The notes under the pieces are model-generated. The model did not search any database. It had not been told where the DNA came from and saw only the letters and a list, made by a program, of their open reading frames with translations. From Anaerolineales bacterium UBA6663 (GTDB lineage: Bacteria; Chloroflexota; Anaerolineae; Anaerolineales; UBA6663): 11,613 bases of DNA. Shown piece after piece: positions 1 through 9,570 of the stretch. Every line of letters begins with the position of its first letter. The first letter of the stretch is position 1. Location: positions 1 to 11,613 of the forward strand of contig DKKP01000371.1 of the NCBI GenBank assembly GCA_002455335.1, in the 5' to 3' direction. Made by a program: the position numbers and the translations under genes.

Positions 1-13
1 CGTTTTGTCTCAT
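1..13 (-). CDS. Possible start of the next gene downstream of the kinase (partial)
   Basis: An ATG on the minus strand at 13-11 lies 11 bases after the TGA stop of the large hybrid kinase (27-25) and opens a frame reading M-R-Q-N before the window ends. Such tight spacing would fit a co-transcribed gene, and a hybrid kinase ending in an Hpt domain usually needs a separate response regulator. Only four codons are visible and there is no clear ribosome binding site, so neither the reading frame nor a function can be supported from this window. Confidence 0.2.
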
Positions 14-24
14 GAACCCGGCGC

Positions 25-3000
25 TCAGGATGCCACGAACTCGCGCAGGATCGCGGACACGGTCGTCGAGAGAGTCTCGCGCAGTTGGACGAGCAGGTGC
101 GGCGCATCACCCAGTCGATCCTCGCGCCCGGTTTGTTCGAGCTGAGCAGCCAGGCCCTGCGTGCGCTTCAGCCCAAGGTTGCCGCTGCTGCCCTTCAGGC
201 TGTGGGCGAGGGCCCTGACCCGCTGAGCATCACCGTTGGCGATCTGCTGCTCCAGATCGTCGAGCGTGACAGGCACCGACTCGACAAATTGCACGGCGAT
301 CTGGGCCACGGTCTCTGCCCCGTATTCTTCGGCCATCTCATGCAGCACCGTCAGAGGATCGGACGTTTGGGGCGCAGCCGGTTCGGCTCGGCCCAGGCCG
401 TTGGTCGGTCTGGGCGGTTGTTGTGGCAGATCCAGCTGCCCCCACCGGGCGAAGACGCCGCGAAGATCTTGAAACTGCAGCGGCTTGGCCAGATAGTCGT
501 TCATGCCGGCCTGCAGGCAGGCCTCCCGATCGCCAGGAAGCGCATTGGCGGTGAGCGCGATGATGTACGGCTGACGTTCGGGCGGAAGCTCGGCCCGTAT
601 CCGACGGGTGGCGCTCAGCCCGTCGAGCACAGGCATTTGCATATCCATCAGCACGAGATCGAAGGCGCGTTGCCCAAGCGTCTTGAGCGCCTCGAGCCCG
701 TTGATCGCCAGCTCGGCCGAGTAGCCAAGTTTCTCGAGCATCAACAGGACGAGTTTTTGATTGATCTCGTTGTCCTCGACAAGCAGGACACGAATGGCTG
801 CGGTGGCTGCCGAGGGCGCCGGGCTCACGCCGACCGGCACGGGCACGGCCAGCGGCGGGTGGGCCGAACCCATCAATGCGTGCGTGATGATTTCGCGCAA
901 GGCCGCTTGTTTGACCGGCTTGGCCAGCCAGAGCGTGCCCGAATCGATATCCTGGCTTTGCAGCAGGGGCGTCATCACGATCACCGGGGGTTGCTGAGCA
1001 CTACGGGTGCGCAGCGCCGTGTGGAGTTGGGCGAGATCCCCTTCGAGCGTCGCGCTATCGGCGATGACGAGATCAAAGACGCGCTCTTCGTTGACCAGTT
1101 CGAGCGCCTCGCCAAGGCTGTCGGTCGGGGTCGCGCGCAGACCCCAATTGCGCAGTGTCAGCGCCAGGCCCTGGCGCGTGAAGCTGTGGCGCTCGATCAG
1201 GAGCACTCGTCTGCCCTCGAGCAACAGGCTGGCTTCGTCGGCCGGGTCTTGCCCATCCGCCACGGGGAGCGCCAACGTGAAGATGAAGCGCGTGCCGTCG
1301 CCTGGGATGCCCTGGCTCTCGACCCAGATCCGCCCGCCCATCGCCTCGATCAGCGAGCGTGAAATTGCCAGCCCAAGCCCTGTGCCGCCAAACCGACGCG
1401 TGATCGTGGCGTCGACCTGGCTGAAAGCCCGGAAGAGACGGTTCTGGAGATGGGGGGCGATGCCCAGCCCCGTATCGCGGATCGTAAAGATCAGCTGCTC
1501 TGCGTCGCCAGGTTTCGTCCCGGCCGCCATGTCGAGCGAGGCGCGGCGCACATGGATCGTGATCTCGCCGCCGTCGGTGAATTTAACCGCGTTGTTGAGC
1601 AGATTGGCCAGCACCTGGCGCAGCCGAGTATCGTCGCCGATCAAGCCGATCGGCACATCTGGCTCGATGAGCGCCGCGAGGTCAAGCCCCTTCTCGGCGG
1701 CGCGCATCGCCACAAGGTCAAGCGCACCCTCGATCAGCGGTCGGATCGCAAAGGGGCGTTGCTCGAGCTCGAGCCGCCCGGCCTCGATCTTCGAGAAGTC
1801 GAGCAGATCGTTGATCAGGTTGAGCAGCACCTCGCTGCTGCTGCGGATCGTCTGGACCAGACCGAGTTGTTGCGCGTTGAGCGGTGTCTCAAGGAGCAGG
1901 CTCGTCATACCCGTCACGCCGTTCATCGGCGTCCGGATCTCATGGCTCATCGTCGCCAGGAACTGGCTCTTGGCAAGGTTGGCCGACTCGGCCGCCTCGC
2001 GGGCCGCCCGGTTCTGCTCAAAGAGCCTTGCGTTTTCGAAAGCCGCCGCGGCGTGAGCGCCGAGCTGCTCGGCGAGCTGCAGGTCTTCGGTCGTGTAGGC
2101 GCGCGGCTTCTGGCTGTACACGAGCATGGCACCCAACACCTTATGGCCAATATGCAACGGCACGGCCATGACCGAGCGAATCGGCAGCCCGCTCACCTGA
2201 CGGAACTCCTGGCCGAGGCCCAACATGAACGACTCGGCGTCGTCATCGGCGACGAACGGCGTCCCGGAGACGATCACTCGGCCAAGCACGCCGGCGTTGA
2301 TCTCGCGTGTGCGATTAGGTAGTCTGACGCGATCGGCGTCGATGTAGATCACGTCTTGCGTGCCGCCGTCATCGCCGGCCAACGCGATCGCGATCCCAGC
2401 GACATCGATCACGGCGCCCAGGGTGTGATGGATCGCCAGACAGACCTGTTCGCGGTCGATCGATGCGCTGATCGCCTGACTCCCGGCATAAAGCCGCGCG
2501 CGGCGCTCGGCGGATTCGCGTTGAGCCTGGTACAGGTTGGCGTTTTCGAAGGCCGTGGCGGCCTGGCTGGCCACAGCCTCAAGCCACTCGCGGTCGGCTT
2601 CGCTGTAGGGTTGATCGGTTGCGCTGGATTGCAGCGTGATCGCGCCGATGCAGGTCGTGCCGAGCTTGATCGGCACGGCGAGCAGCGCCTCGATCGGCTC
2701 CTCGTTGTCTTCGGCGCGCTTGTGCGCTCCCCCTTGGGTGTAGATTGTCGCCTGATGCTCGCGCAAGAGCTCGAGCACGCCGTGATTGCGCAGGTACGAT
2801 TGCCCGGTGGCGATGACATGCCCCAGGAAGCCGGCGTGCGCCGGGCGAAGCACCTTCTGGCCGAGCGTGTCTTCGACCCGCAGATACAGGATCTCCTGTT
2901 CCTGGCGATCGGCAGTCAGAAGCGCGATCGCGATGAAGTCGGCTTTGACGACCTGCCGCAGTGATCGGTCGATCGCCTGGCAGATCTGATCGCGATCGAT

Positions 3001-6000
3001 GCTTGCACCGACTTCACGCGTGATGCGATACAGCACATCGCGACGATCGGCGGCGGCCTTTTGCTCGGCGTATAGCCGGGCGTTCTCGAAGGCCGTTGCG
3101 GCCTGGTTGGCGATGAGCTCGAGCAGCGCCAGATCATCGGGCGTGAATTGCCCGTCGGCCGCCATGCTTTGGATCGTGATGGCGCCGACCGTGTTTCCGC
3201 CGATCTGGATGGGGAGGGCGAGCAGCGCCCGCACCTGGTCTGGGAGCGACTCTGGGTCATCGGGCAGGAAGATGTGCGCATCGACAGCCAGCAGATAATC
3301 CGCTGCATCGCCATTACGTAAGACGTGTTGACCCGAGGCGATGATCCGCCCGAGCAGGCCTGAGCCGGCCCGCACGCTCATGGCGCCCCGTGTGACGTCC
3401 CTAAAACGGGCGTAGACGATGGTGTGCGAGATCGGGTCGGCGTCGGTCAGACCGATCGAGATGAAATCAAACGCGATCACCCGGCGCAGCGCGGCGTCGA
3501 TGGCCTTGCAGATCGCCTCGCGGTCGACGCTGGCATTGATGTCGCGCCCGATCTGATACATCAACTCGCGGCGCTCGGTGGCCAGACGCTGCTCGGCGTA
3601 GAGCCGCGCGTTTTCGATCGCCACGGCCACCTGGGCCGCGAACGAGCGCGCCAGACGTTCGTGTTCTGGCGTGAACATCCCAGGCTGGGTGTGATCGATC
3701 GCCAACATGCCGATCACACGTTCGCGTACGAGCAGCGGCACGCCGAGCCACGAACGGATGTGTTGGGCGTTCCCTGTGCTGCGGAAGATCGGATAGTGCT
3801 CGCCGACATCGCTCAGCCGCACGGCACGCCGCGCGGCGATCACCACCGAGTTCGGGTTCTCGCCCGGCACGGGGATGCGGAAGCCGATCACGGGTTCCTC
3901 GGCCGGCCAGCCCCGGGCGCCGATGATCTCGAGCGCGTCTCCGTCGAGTAATTGCACCGAAGCCGTCTCGTAGCCGATGACCTGCTGCAACCCGTCGAGG
4001 ATCCGTTCGAGCGCGGCTTCCTGGCCGAGCGAGGCCGATACCGCGATCCCGGCCTCGTACAACAACTCCGATTCGGCGATGCGTTGCTGCGCCTCTGCAT
4101 ACAGCCGCGTGTTCTCGATGGCCGTGGCCACAAGGTTCGAAAGCAGCTCGGCCAGCTCCTGATCATCGGCCGAATACGTTTGCGGCCAATGCGCCTGAAA
4201 CGACATCATGCCGATGATCCGCTCGCCCAGCCGCAACGGCACGCCGAGCACGGCGCGCTTTCTGTTCGCGGTAGGCCCGGCCAGGAAGTAATCGCCGATC
4301 TGGGCCTGGGCGTCAAGACTGCTCACATCGTCGATGCAGACGGTCTCGCCGGTGCGGATGACATGCGTCGCGAGCCGCGTCGCGCTCAGATCGACGTTCT
4401 CAGGCGGCAAAACCCGGTCAATATCAAAGATGTACTCGTACCGGACGGTGCGCCCGTCTGCAAGGACCCGGGCGAGGACGAGCATGTCGACCGGCATCAC
4501 CTGGGCGATTGCCTCATGCACGGCCTGTCCGATCTCGGTAACCGAAGCGGTCGCCGTCAGCTTGTGGCTGACCCGATAGAGGATCTCGCGGCGCTGGACT
4601 GCGTCCGCCGTGTTTTGATGCAAGCGCGCGTTTTGGATCAGGATCCCGGCCTGGCGGGCGAAGACCGTCAATACCCGGACATCATCGGGCGAAAAGACGC
4701 GTTCGGTCCGGCTGTCGGCGACAGCCAGGATGCCGAGCGGCTCGCCCTGCAGGTCGAACATCGGCGCCATGATCAGCGCTTGAAGGTCGTCGCGGATCTC
4801 GGGCAGGGCGCTCGTTTCGCGTCGATAGTTCTCGGTCTGGACGGCCCGAGCGCCGCGAAAGGCCTCGGCCGTCATGCCGTGCGTTATCGGCACGCGATAC
4901 CCCATCGGCATCGAGTCGGGCACGTTGTGCCGCCCGGCGACTTCAAGCAGCGTGCCGTCGGCCGTGACCAGCGAGAGCGCCGCCGAATCGCCGCGAAGAA
5001 GGTGCGTGGCCTGGCGCGGCAGTTCAGCCAGCAGGTGTTCAAGGTCGAGCAGATGCGAGGCCTCGACCAGAACCCGGTTGAGCTCCTCCATACTTTGCGC
5101 GCGCTCCATGGCCGCATCTTCGGCCCGGCGGCGTTCGCCGAGCTCGATCATGGCCGCGGTCCGCAGGCGCGCGTTCGCCGCGCCAAGCCCAAGCTTCTCG
5201 GCGATCACCAGCATCAGGTCGGCATCGGCCGGCGTCAGAGGCGTTGTTTCAGCTGCTGCAACCGTGAGGAGGCCGATGACGCGGCCTTCATCTCGGATCG
5301 GGACAAACAGTTCGTTTGCCGGCGAAGGAGGGGCATCGGGGCTGTGAACGATCTGTTCGGCCTCGGTGGCCTCGACGACCTCGACCTCGAAGTCGAAGCG
5401 GCTCTGAGCCGTCTCGGTGATGAGCTGCAGTTGCCCGCCATCCTGAGCATAGACCGCGACGCGGCCGTAGGCGAAGGCGCGCTGAAGCTCCTGGCTCAGG
5501 GCCTCCGCATACCCGACGTAGGTCAGTTCCCGGCTCAAGATCTCGCGGCAACGGGCCAATAGATCCGATTCGGCAAGGCTCCGTTCCATCACTCGATTGG
5601 ATTGAGCCAACTCTTGCGTGCGTTGACTGACCTGTCGTTCGAGGCTCTCGTGGAGGCGAAGGTGTTCGATGCCCGTGGCGATCTGGCAGGCGCAAGCCCA
5701 AAGTTCCCGCCTGACACACGAGTGCAGGCCACCCGGGTCGACCAGAAGCAACCCGATCGAGCGCTCTTTGGCCAGGAGGGGGAGGGCGATCAAACGTCGC
5801 GCTTTCAACTCGTCCAGGGCACGCTGTATGCCGTCCGGTTCAGCGCCGGCGGTCAATATCCGAGATTCGCGCAGCACAGCGAGTTCGGCGACCAGATAGA
5901 GCAACGGCGCGCCGATCGCCTCAGGGTCAAGCCGCCGCACACCCCAGGTGGGGCGACTGCTCCAGACTTCAGGACGATCCTCACCAGGGTCAGTCTTCAG

Positions 6001-7194
6001 GATCAGCCAGCACCGCCCATCGCCTACTCGCTGGCAGATGGCGGCCAGGGTGTTTGTCACCAGCATCGGGATGTCTTCGGCGCTGCTGACGGCCCGGCTA
6101 ACTTCCTCGAGCAGCCTGACTTCATCGAGCTTGTTGGCAAGTTCGATGTTCTGGATCTGAAGCTGCTTCGCCGTCACCTCGAGCCCTGTGACCTGCTGAT
6201 CGATTGCGGCCGCAGTGGCGCGCTGTGCCTGGGCGTTCTCTGCTGCTCGCGCCCTGACCTCACGCCAGTGCATCCAGAGCAGCCAGGCCGCACTCGCGAC
6301 CGCCAGGCCGCCGCCGATCAGGATCTGTGGGCTCAAGGCGACGGCCAGGAGCCCACCCACCAGCCCGACAGCGGCGAGCACGTTGGTGAGCATGGGGATG
6401 AGCAACGGCGGGCGTGGGTTCTTCCAGGTGACGAGCCACTCCATGTAAGGGTCGCCGCGGGTCAGGTCTTTGTGCTCGACGACCTGTGCCAGCGGCATGC
6501 CGGACTGGAGGCGTGGGATCTGGGTCAGCAAGCCCGCGAGGATGTCCCGCACGATGAGCGCCAATCGACCCGCGATCACCGGATCCAGCGCGGCGTATTC
6601 TGGGCCGGGCCTCAGGCGGACGATCACCTGGTTGGGTGCAAGCGCCTCGGTCTCGATCCGCGATGCCTTGCTCAGGAACCGGCCCAGGATCGGCAGGGCA
6701 GCGTAGATGCTGGCGATCGGTAACCCGGCCTGGAGCAGCCAACCCGCCGGCACGCCCATCTCGCTCACCCAGCGGTAGGCGAAACCCGAATCATCGATGA
6801 TCTCTTGCGCGAATGTGACCGCGTAGACAAAGAATTCGAAGGAGTATCCAAGGCTTGGTGCCTGCAGGCTCGCGCCCGTGACGCGATAGGCCGGGTCTGG
6901 CTGGGCTTCGTTCAATCGGCGCGCCAGTTCATCCACTGCCTGCGCACGCGCAAGCCGGACCTCCTCCTTCAGCCGCGCATCCTCGGGCGACCCCGGGCTG
7001 CGCCTGACCGTTCGATCCGCCACCCGTTTCTGGAGGTAAGCCACCAGAAGGCGGATGTTCTCGCCGCGGACATCGGCAATCGCCTGGCCTTGCTCGTCCA
7101 ATCCAAATGGACGGCCGGTCATGTGGGGTCGAAGTGGATGGAGGAAGGCAGGATTGGCGTCGCTGCTCTCGTCCCTGAGATTCACAGACGTCAT
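25..7194 (-). CDS. Giant multi-GAF hybrid sensor histidine kinase with two receivers and Hpt
   Basis: A 2389-residue phosphorelay kinase. Order seen: an unassigned N-terminal domain (about 40-260); two hydrophobic segments joined by a very short turn (about 262-288 and 291-310), so probably membrane-anchored; a coiled coil (310-365); about eight GAF domains (360-510, 545-675, 705-855, 865-1030, 1045-1195, 1205-1375, 1385-1555, 1565-1725), several joined by helices of the form [11 protein letters not shown]; HisKA with H1751 in MSHEIRTP; HATPase_c with N1868, DTGLGI at 1907 and FGGTGLGL at 1935; a degenerate receiver (1994-2108); an intact receiver (E2140, D2141, D2184, T2215, K2237); and Hpt with H2331 in [11 protein letters not shown]. 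The expected phosphate path is H1751 to D2184 to H2331 and then to an unseen regulator. The ligands of the GAF domains are unknown; none is followed by a PHY domain. The start chosen is the first ATG; M25 (position 7122) is an alternative because the conserved-looking part begins after it. Neither start has a good Shine-Dalgarno sequence. Confidence 0.95.
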   Translation of the reverse strand: MTSVNLRDESSDANPAFLHPLRPHMTGRPFGLDEQGQAIADVRGENIRLLVAYLQKRVADRTVRRSPGSPEDARLKEEVRLARAQAVDELARRLNEAQPDPAYRVTGASLQAPSLGYSFEFFVYAVTFAQEIIDDSGFAYRWVSEMGVPAGWLLQAGLPIASIYAALPILGRFLSKASRIETEALAPNQVIVRLRPGPEYAALDPVIAGRLALIVRDILAGLLTQIPRLQSGMPLAQVVEHKDLTRGDPYMEWLVTWKNPRPPLLIPMLTNVLAAVGLVGGLLAVALSPQILIGGGLAVASAAWLLWMHWREVRARAAENAQAQRATAAAIDQQVTGLEVTAKQLQIQNIELANKLDEVRLLEEVSRAVSSAEDIPMLVTNTLAAICQRVGDGRCWLILKTDPGEDRPEVWSSRPTWGVRRLDPEAIGAPLLYLVAELAVLRESRILTAGAEPDGIQRALDELKARRLIALPLLAKERSIGLLLVDPGGLHSCVRRELWACACQIATGIEHLRLHESLERQVSQRTQELAQSNRVMERSLAESDLLARCREILSRELTYVGYAEALSQELQRAFAYGRVAVYAQDGGQLQLITETAQSRFDFEVEVVEATEAEQIVHSPDAPPSPANELFVPIRDEGRVIGLLTVAAAETTPLTPADADLMLVIAEKLGLGAANARLRTAAMIELGERRRAEDAAMERAQSMEELNRVLVEASHLLDLEHLLAELPRQATHLLRGDSAALSLVTADGTLLEVAGRHNVPDSMPMGYRVPITHGMTAEAFRGARAVQTENYRRETSALPEIRDDLQALIMAPMFDLQGEPLGILAVADSRTERVFSPDDVRVLTVFARQAGILIQNARLHQNTADAVQRREILYRVSHKLTATASVTEIGQAVHEAIAQVMPVDMLVLARVLADGRTVRYEYIFDIDRVLPPENVDLSATRLATHVIRTGETVCIDDVSSLDAQAQIGDYFLAGPTANRKRAVLGVPLRLGERIIGMMSFQAHWPQTYSADDQELAELLSNLVATAIENTRLYAEAQQRIAESELLYEAGIAVSASLGQEAALERILDGLQQVIGYETASVQLLDGDALEIIGARGWPAEEPVIGFRIPVPGENPNSVVIAARRAVRLSDVGEHYPIFRSTGNAQHIRSWLGVPLLVRERVIGMLAIDHTQPGMFTPEHERLARSFAAQVAVAIENARLYAEQRLATERRELMYQIGRDINASVDREAICKAIDAALRRVIAFDFISIGLTDADPISHTIVYARFRDVTRGAMSVRAGSGLLGRIIASGQHVLRNGDAADYLLAVDAHIFLPDDPESLPDQVRALLALPIQIGGNTVGAITIQSMAADGQFTPDDLALLELIANQAATAFENARLYAEQKAAADRRDVLYRITREVGASIDRDQICQAIDRSLRQVVKADFIAIALLTADRQEQEILYLRVEDTLGQKVLRPAHAGFLGHVIATGQSYLRNHGVLELLREHQATIYTQGGAHKRAEDNEEPIEALLAVPIKLGTTCIGAITLQSSATDQPYSEADREWLEAVASQAATAFENANLYQAQRESAERRARLYAGSQAISASIDREQVCLAIHHTLGAVIDVAGIAIALAGDDGGTQDVIYIDADRVRLPNRTREINAGVLGRVIVSGTPFVADDDAESFMLGLGQEFRQVSGLPIRSVMAVPLHIGHKVLGAMLVYSQKPRAYTTEDLQLAEQLGAHAAAAFENARLFEQNRAAREAAESANLAKSQFLATMSHEIRTPMNGVTGMTSLLLETPLNAQQLGLVQTIRSSSEVLLNLINDLLDFSKIEAGRLELEQRPFAIRPLIEGALDLVAMRAAEKGLDLAALIEPDVPIGLIGDDTRLRQVLANLLNNAVKFTDGGEITIHVRRASLDMAAGTKPGDAEQLIFTIRDTGLGIAPHLQNRLFRAFSQVDATITRRFGGTGLGLAISRSLIEAMGGRIWVESQGIPGDGTRFIFTLALPVADGQDPADEASLLLEGRRVLLIERHSFTRQGLALTLRNWGLRATPTDSLGEALELVNEERVFDLVIADSATLEGDLAQLHTALRTRSAQQPPVIVMTPLLQSQDIDSGTLWLAKPVKQAALREIITHALMGSAHPPLAVPVPVGVSPAPSAATAAIRVLLVEDNEINQKLVLLMLEKLGYSAELAINGLEALKTLGQRAFDLVLMDMQMPVLDGLSATRRIRAELPPERQPYIIALTANALPGDREACLQAGMNDYLAKPLQFQDLRGVFARWGQLDLPQQPPRPTNGLGRAEPAAPQTSDPLTVLHEMAEEYGAETVAQIAVQFVESVPVTLDDLEQQIANGDAQRVRALAHSLKGSSGNLGLKRTQGLAAQLEQTGREDRLGDAPHLLVQLRETLSTTVSAILREFVAS
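2020..4602 (-). repeat. Tandem GAF-module array inside the kinase gene (coding repeats)
   Basis: Residues 865-1725 of the kinase are five consecutive GAF modules. The linker helix (ENxRLYAE type) recurs near residues 1030, 1197, 1373, 1553 and 1723, a period of about 167-180 residues. The last three modules are closest: each begins with a version of AS(I/V)DRE(A/Q)(I/V)C and has a LG(R/H)(V/I)I motif. The repeat is visible in DNA as well: the 32 bases at 2540-2571 and the equivalent bases 540 positions further on (3080-3111) agree at about 28 positions. This indicates growth of the sensor by internal duplication. It is part of one protein, not a separate element. Confidence 0.8.
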
Positions 7195-7204
7195 AACGCC
7201 TACG

Positions 7205-7210
7205 ATTGTA
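7205..7210 (-). promoter_or_regulatory. Possible -10 box (TACAAT) before the kinase gene
   Basis: TACAAT on the minus strand ends 10 bases before the kinase ATG at 7194. It is identical to the -10 candidates of the two other genes in the window. No -35-like hexamer lies 16-18 bases upstream, and the nearby TTGACC (7217-7212) is far too close to serve. If real, the mRNA would be leaderless or nearly so. Weak support. Confidence 0.25.
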
Positions 7211-7211
7211 A

Positions 7212-7223
7212 GGTCAATTGACC
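7212..7223. promoter_or_regulatory. Perfect 12-bp palindrome GGTCAATTGACC, possible operator
   Basis: The sequence GGTCAATTGACC is a perfect palindrome ending 17 bases before the kinase start codon and touching the TACAAT box. A dimeric DNA-binding protein could bind here to control the kinase. A palindrome without a spacer is also a poor RNA hairpin, so a DNA site is the better reading. No second copy was noticed in the divergent promoter region. The function is inferred from position and symmetry only. Confidence 0.35.
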
Positions 7224-7228
7224 CGGGT

Positions 7229-7249
7229 GCCTCCGACGCTTACGGAGGC
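7229..7249 (-). terminator. Hairpin between the LCP gene and the kinase gene, possible terminator
   Basis: GCCTCCG (7229-7235) pairs perfectly with CGGAGGC (7243-7249) around a 7-base loop, 30 bases past the LCP stop codon. On the minus strand, the direction of the LCP gene, no U-tract follows, so it is not a classic intrinsic terminator. On the plus strand a short TTT follows but there is no plus-strand gene to end. It may attenuate or protect the 3' end of the LCP message. Confidence 0.35.
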
Positions 7250-7257
7250 TTTGGGAC

Positions 7258-7277
7258 GGATTTACGTAGGATTTACG
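7258..7277. repeat. Short direct repeat GGATTTACG, two copies, 11-bp period
   Basis: GGATTTACG occurs at 7258-7266 and again at 7269-7277, one helical turn apart. It lies directly after the LCP stop codon. A further partial copy (TTACGGG, 7280-7286) includes the stop codon itself. This could be a pair of half-sites on one face of the helix or simply slippage. Nothing else in the window repeats it as far as I can see. Confidence 0.4.
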
Positions 7278-7279
7278 GG

Positions 7280-9478
7280 TTACGGGCTGGCCATAACCAA
7301 AACGACAGTGTTGTTCCAGGTCAACGGGTTCGCCAATTGGGCGCCGGCGACGCTCGTGACCTGCGTCTCCTGCTCGGCCGTACCAGGCGTGTCGTCGTCG
7401 TTCAGCGCCAGGACGAGCGAAAGCTCGCGTCCGGCCGTCGGCGCCGTGCCGAGGACCGCCCAGGGGATCGTGAACTCGAGGTTGTAGCCCGTTGCGGTCC
7501 GTTGCGCCGCGACGGCGACCTCGGTGTTCAGCGGGCGCCGGAATTGGGCAGGGAGCCAGAAGAACGCGTTAGGGCCAGAGGTCGCTCCGGCGAGATCGCC
7601 CGGCGAAATCCCGATTTGATACTCGCGACCACTGAGCGTCGATTGTCGCTCGCCCGGCCCTGTGCTTAGCCAGACCTCGACGCTGTCTCCACGGAAGAGC
7701 GCTTCACCGGCGGACTGCTGAACAAAGACATCATCCTGTACTCGGACTGCAAAATACAGCCGGCTGTCATCCCAGACGACGTTCCAGGACGCCGATGCGT
7801 CGGCCGAACCCGTCCAGCTCTCGGCGCCGAAGCCCGCCCGGCTGGCCGGGTAGACCAGCGCCGGCCATTCACCGAGATCGCCGTTGATCTGCGGCGCCTG
7901 CTCGCTGACCTTGACCAGCTCGGTCACGGGGCCGCCCAGACCACCCGTCGCCGGGATCTGGCCCGGCCCGGGCGTCGGCGTCGGACGTACGATCGAAGTC
8001 GAGGGCTTCAGGCAGGGATCGTAGTCGGCTCCGAGGATGACCCTATACGGTGAGGCCGCCGCCGGATCAGGCTGCGCGATCACGCGCTCGTCCGGTATGC
8101 GGAAGATGCTCTGCAGATCGGATCGGATCGAGCCCTTAGGGCTTGTCGAGTAGTCGTAGAGCACGGTATTCGCATAATCCGTCCTGTCGCTCTGCCCGAC
8201 CACGGGTGTGATCCCCGACCATTGCAGGTTGTCGACTGCCAGATCCGTGTAGTCGCCGAAGCGCGTCCCGTTCCACACCTCGACCGATGGCCCACTGCGC
8301 GCCAGGCTGTTTCCGGGTGGTGGTAGGAAGGCCTCCTGGAGCAGGGCGCTGATCGCGCCGCGATCGGGGAGCAGAACTGCGGCGCCTCCAGGGGTCGTCC
8401 AGCTCCATACCTGGTCGCGCCCGACAAACCGCGACTTGATCCGGCTCGCATCGAGCTGCGCCGCCATCGGCACGAATTGCAGGATATCGCCTATGCCAAG
8501 ATCGGTGTCGACGATTTGAACGTACTGCGCATATAGCTCAGGCACCTTGGGCAGCATGCCAAGCTGCAGACCCTTCTCGAACAGGGCTCGCAGCACCTGA
8601 TGCTGTCGGCGCGAGCGATCGAAGTCACTCGATCGTTTTCGAGAGCGCGCATACCACAGCGCGTACTCGCCATCCATTTCGACCACGCCCACCGGCACTG
8701 TGTAGAGCTCCCAGTTGTCAGCATTCTGCGGATCGAGTTTGGTGTCGATCAACCGCCAGTCTTGCATGGGGCAACTCACCGGCACTTCGACGCCCCCGAC
8801 GATGTCGACCACCTGCGTGAAGCCGTCGAAATCGATCCGGGCCCAACCATGGAGCGGGATGCCGAAGTTGTACAGGATGGTCTGCTCGAGCAGCGCCACA
8901 CCGCCGCCCGGGTAACCGATCGCATCGCCGTGCGCCGCAGCAGTGTTCAGGCGGTTCATGGTCCAGCCCGGGATGTACACAAAAAGATCCCGCGGCAGGG
9001 TCAGCATCGTCACGGCGTTAGCGGTCTTGTTGATCGAGACCACGATCATGACGTCGGTCCGATATGAACCGGAGCCGCGGCTCGTGTCGCGCCCCAGCAA
9101 CAGGATGTTGTAGACGCCTTCATCCAGAAAGAGCTGCGGCATCGGTTCCGGGATCGGCGTGACCAGTTCGGCGCTCGGATCCGGGAAGACGGCGCCCAGT
9201 GTCGGGTCGATTCCTGGGCGAGCGGTGGGGGTGGCGGTGCCAGGTATCGCCGAGGTCGGAGCAGGCTCGGTCGAGATGCCGGGCGTGGCCTCCGAAGGAT
9301 CAGGCATGGTCGGCAGCGGGGCCGGTGTCTCCGACGGCCCAAACGGGAGGGTCCAGGTCGGTACGGGAGTGCGCAGATCGCTTGGGCGGGTTGGCTCAGG
9401 AAGCGACGTGCAACTGGCGATCAGCGAGGCGCTCACAAGAAGCGAGATCGATTGAAAGAGAAACAGGCGACTCTTCAT
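7280..9478 (-). CDS. LCP (LytR-CpsA-Psr) family lipoprotein with LytR_C and C-terminal CBM9-like domain
   Basis: A 732-residue exported lipoprotein. LCP enzymes move anionic glycopolymers from a lipid carrier onto peptidoglycan outside the membrane. Seen: a signal sequence with basic start MKSR, a hydrophobic stretch and lipobox IASC with C23; a Pro/Thr-rich spacer (about 26-112); the LCP domain (about 120-305) with LLLGRD (D131), YRTD (R140, D142), LPRD (R163, D164) and the C-terminal motif WYARSRKRSSDFDRSRRQ (R278, R280, D287, R288, R291); LytR_C (about 397-487, from VEVWNGT); a PTPTPGPG linker; and a CBM9-like domain (about 529-730) beginning INGDLGEW, with VVWDDSRLYFAVRVQDD and RGDSVEVWLS. 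LCP proteins usually have an N-terminal membrane helix, and CBM9 is not a usual partner. The ATG at 9478 was chosen because the signal peptide starts there; a longer frame up to 9661 would run into the divergent gene. No clear Shine-Dalgarno sequence precedes it. The enzyme class is well supported; the glycopolymer and the CBM9 ligand are unknown. Confidence 0.93.
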   Translation of the reverse strand: MKSRLFLFQSISLLVSASLIASCTSLPEPTRPSDLRTPVPTWTLPFGPSETPAPLPTMPDPSEATPGISTEPAPTSAIPGTATPTARPGIDPTLGAVFPDPSAELVTPIPEPMPQLFLDEGVYNILLLGRDTSRGSGSYRTDVMIVVSINKTANAVTMLTLPRDLFVYIPGWTMNRLNTAAAHGDAIGYPGGGVALLEQTILYNFGIPLHGWARIDFDGFTQVVDIVGGVEVPVSCPMQDWRLIDTKLDPQNADNWELYTVPVGVVEMDGEYALWYARSRKRSSDFDRSRRQHQVLRALFEKGLQLGMLPKVPELYAQYVQIVDTDLGIGDILQFVPMAAQLDASRIKSRFVGRDQVWSWTTPGGAAVLLPDRGAISALLQEAFLPPPGNSLARSGPSVEVWNGTRFGDYTDLAVDNLQWSGITPVVGQSDRTDYANTVLYDYSTSPKGSIRSDLQSIFRIPDERVIAQPDPAAASPYRVILGADYDPCLKPSTSIVRPTPTPGPGQIPATGGLGGPVTELVKVSEQAPQINGDLGEWPALVYPASRAGFGAESWTGSADASASWNVVWDDSRLYFAVRVQDDVFVQQSAGEALFRGDSVEVWLSTGPGERQSTLSGREYQIGISPGDLAGATSGPNAFFWLPAQFRRPLNTEVAVAAQRTATGYNLEFTIPWAVLGTAPTAGRELSLVLALNDDDTPGTAEQETQVTSVAGAQLANPLTWNNTVVLVMASP

Positions 9479-9560
9479 GGTCTGACTACAACGTAATCCG
9501 GTAGGGTTGAGTTCCGCCCTCCCGTGGAAGCCGATCCGTGAGAGTCGAGGAGCGGCGCCG

Positions 9561-9570
9561 ATGACGTCAT
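9561..9570. promoter_or_regulatory. Perfect 10-bp palindrome ATGACGTCAT, possible operator
   Basis: ATGACGTCAT in the divergent intergenic region overlaps the last two bases of the proposed LCP -10 box and covers the predicted transcription start. A repressor bound here would block the LCP promoter. The palindrome lies 41 bases upstream of the proposed -35 of the plus-strand gene, so one regulator could affect both. Symmetry and position are the only evidence. Confidence 0.35.

Noticed and set aside
3952..5562. Plus-strand open frame of 536 codons opposite the kinase
   Set aside because: It lies antisense to well-formed GAF domains and its translation is low in recognisable structure; similar plus-strand frames (85-1362, 5602-6723) are also shadows of the kinase.
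2020..6120. Phytochrome-type photoreceptor in the GAF array
   Set aside because: No PHY domain follows any GAF module and no characteristic chromophore-binding context was seen; ordinary ligand-binding or structural GAF modules are more likely.
7212..7217. TTGACC as a -35 box for the kinase
   Set aside because: It is one base from the TACAAT candidate, and a -10 placed 17 bases downstream would fall on the start codon.
7229..7249. Classic intrinsic terminator for the LCP gene
   Set aside because: The stem is good but no run of U follows on the minus strand, so it is listed only as a possible, non-standard terminator.
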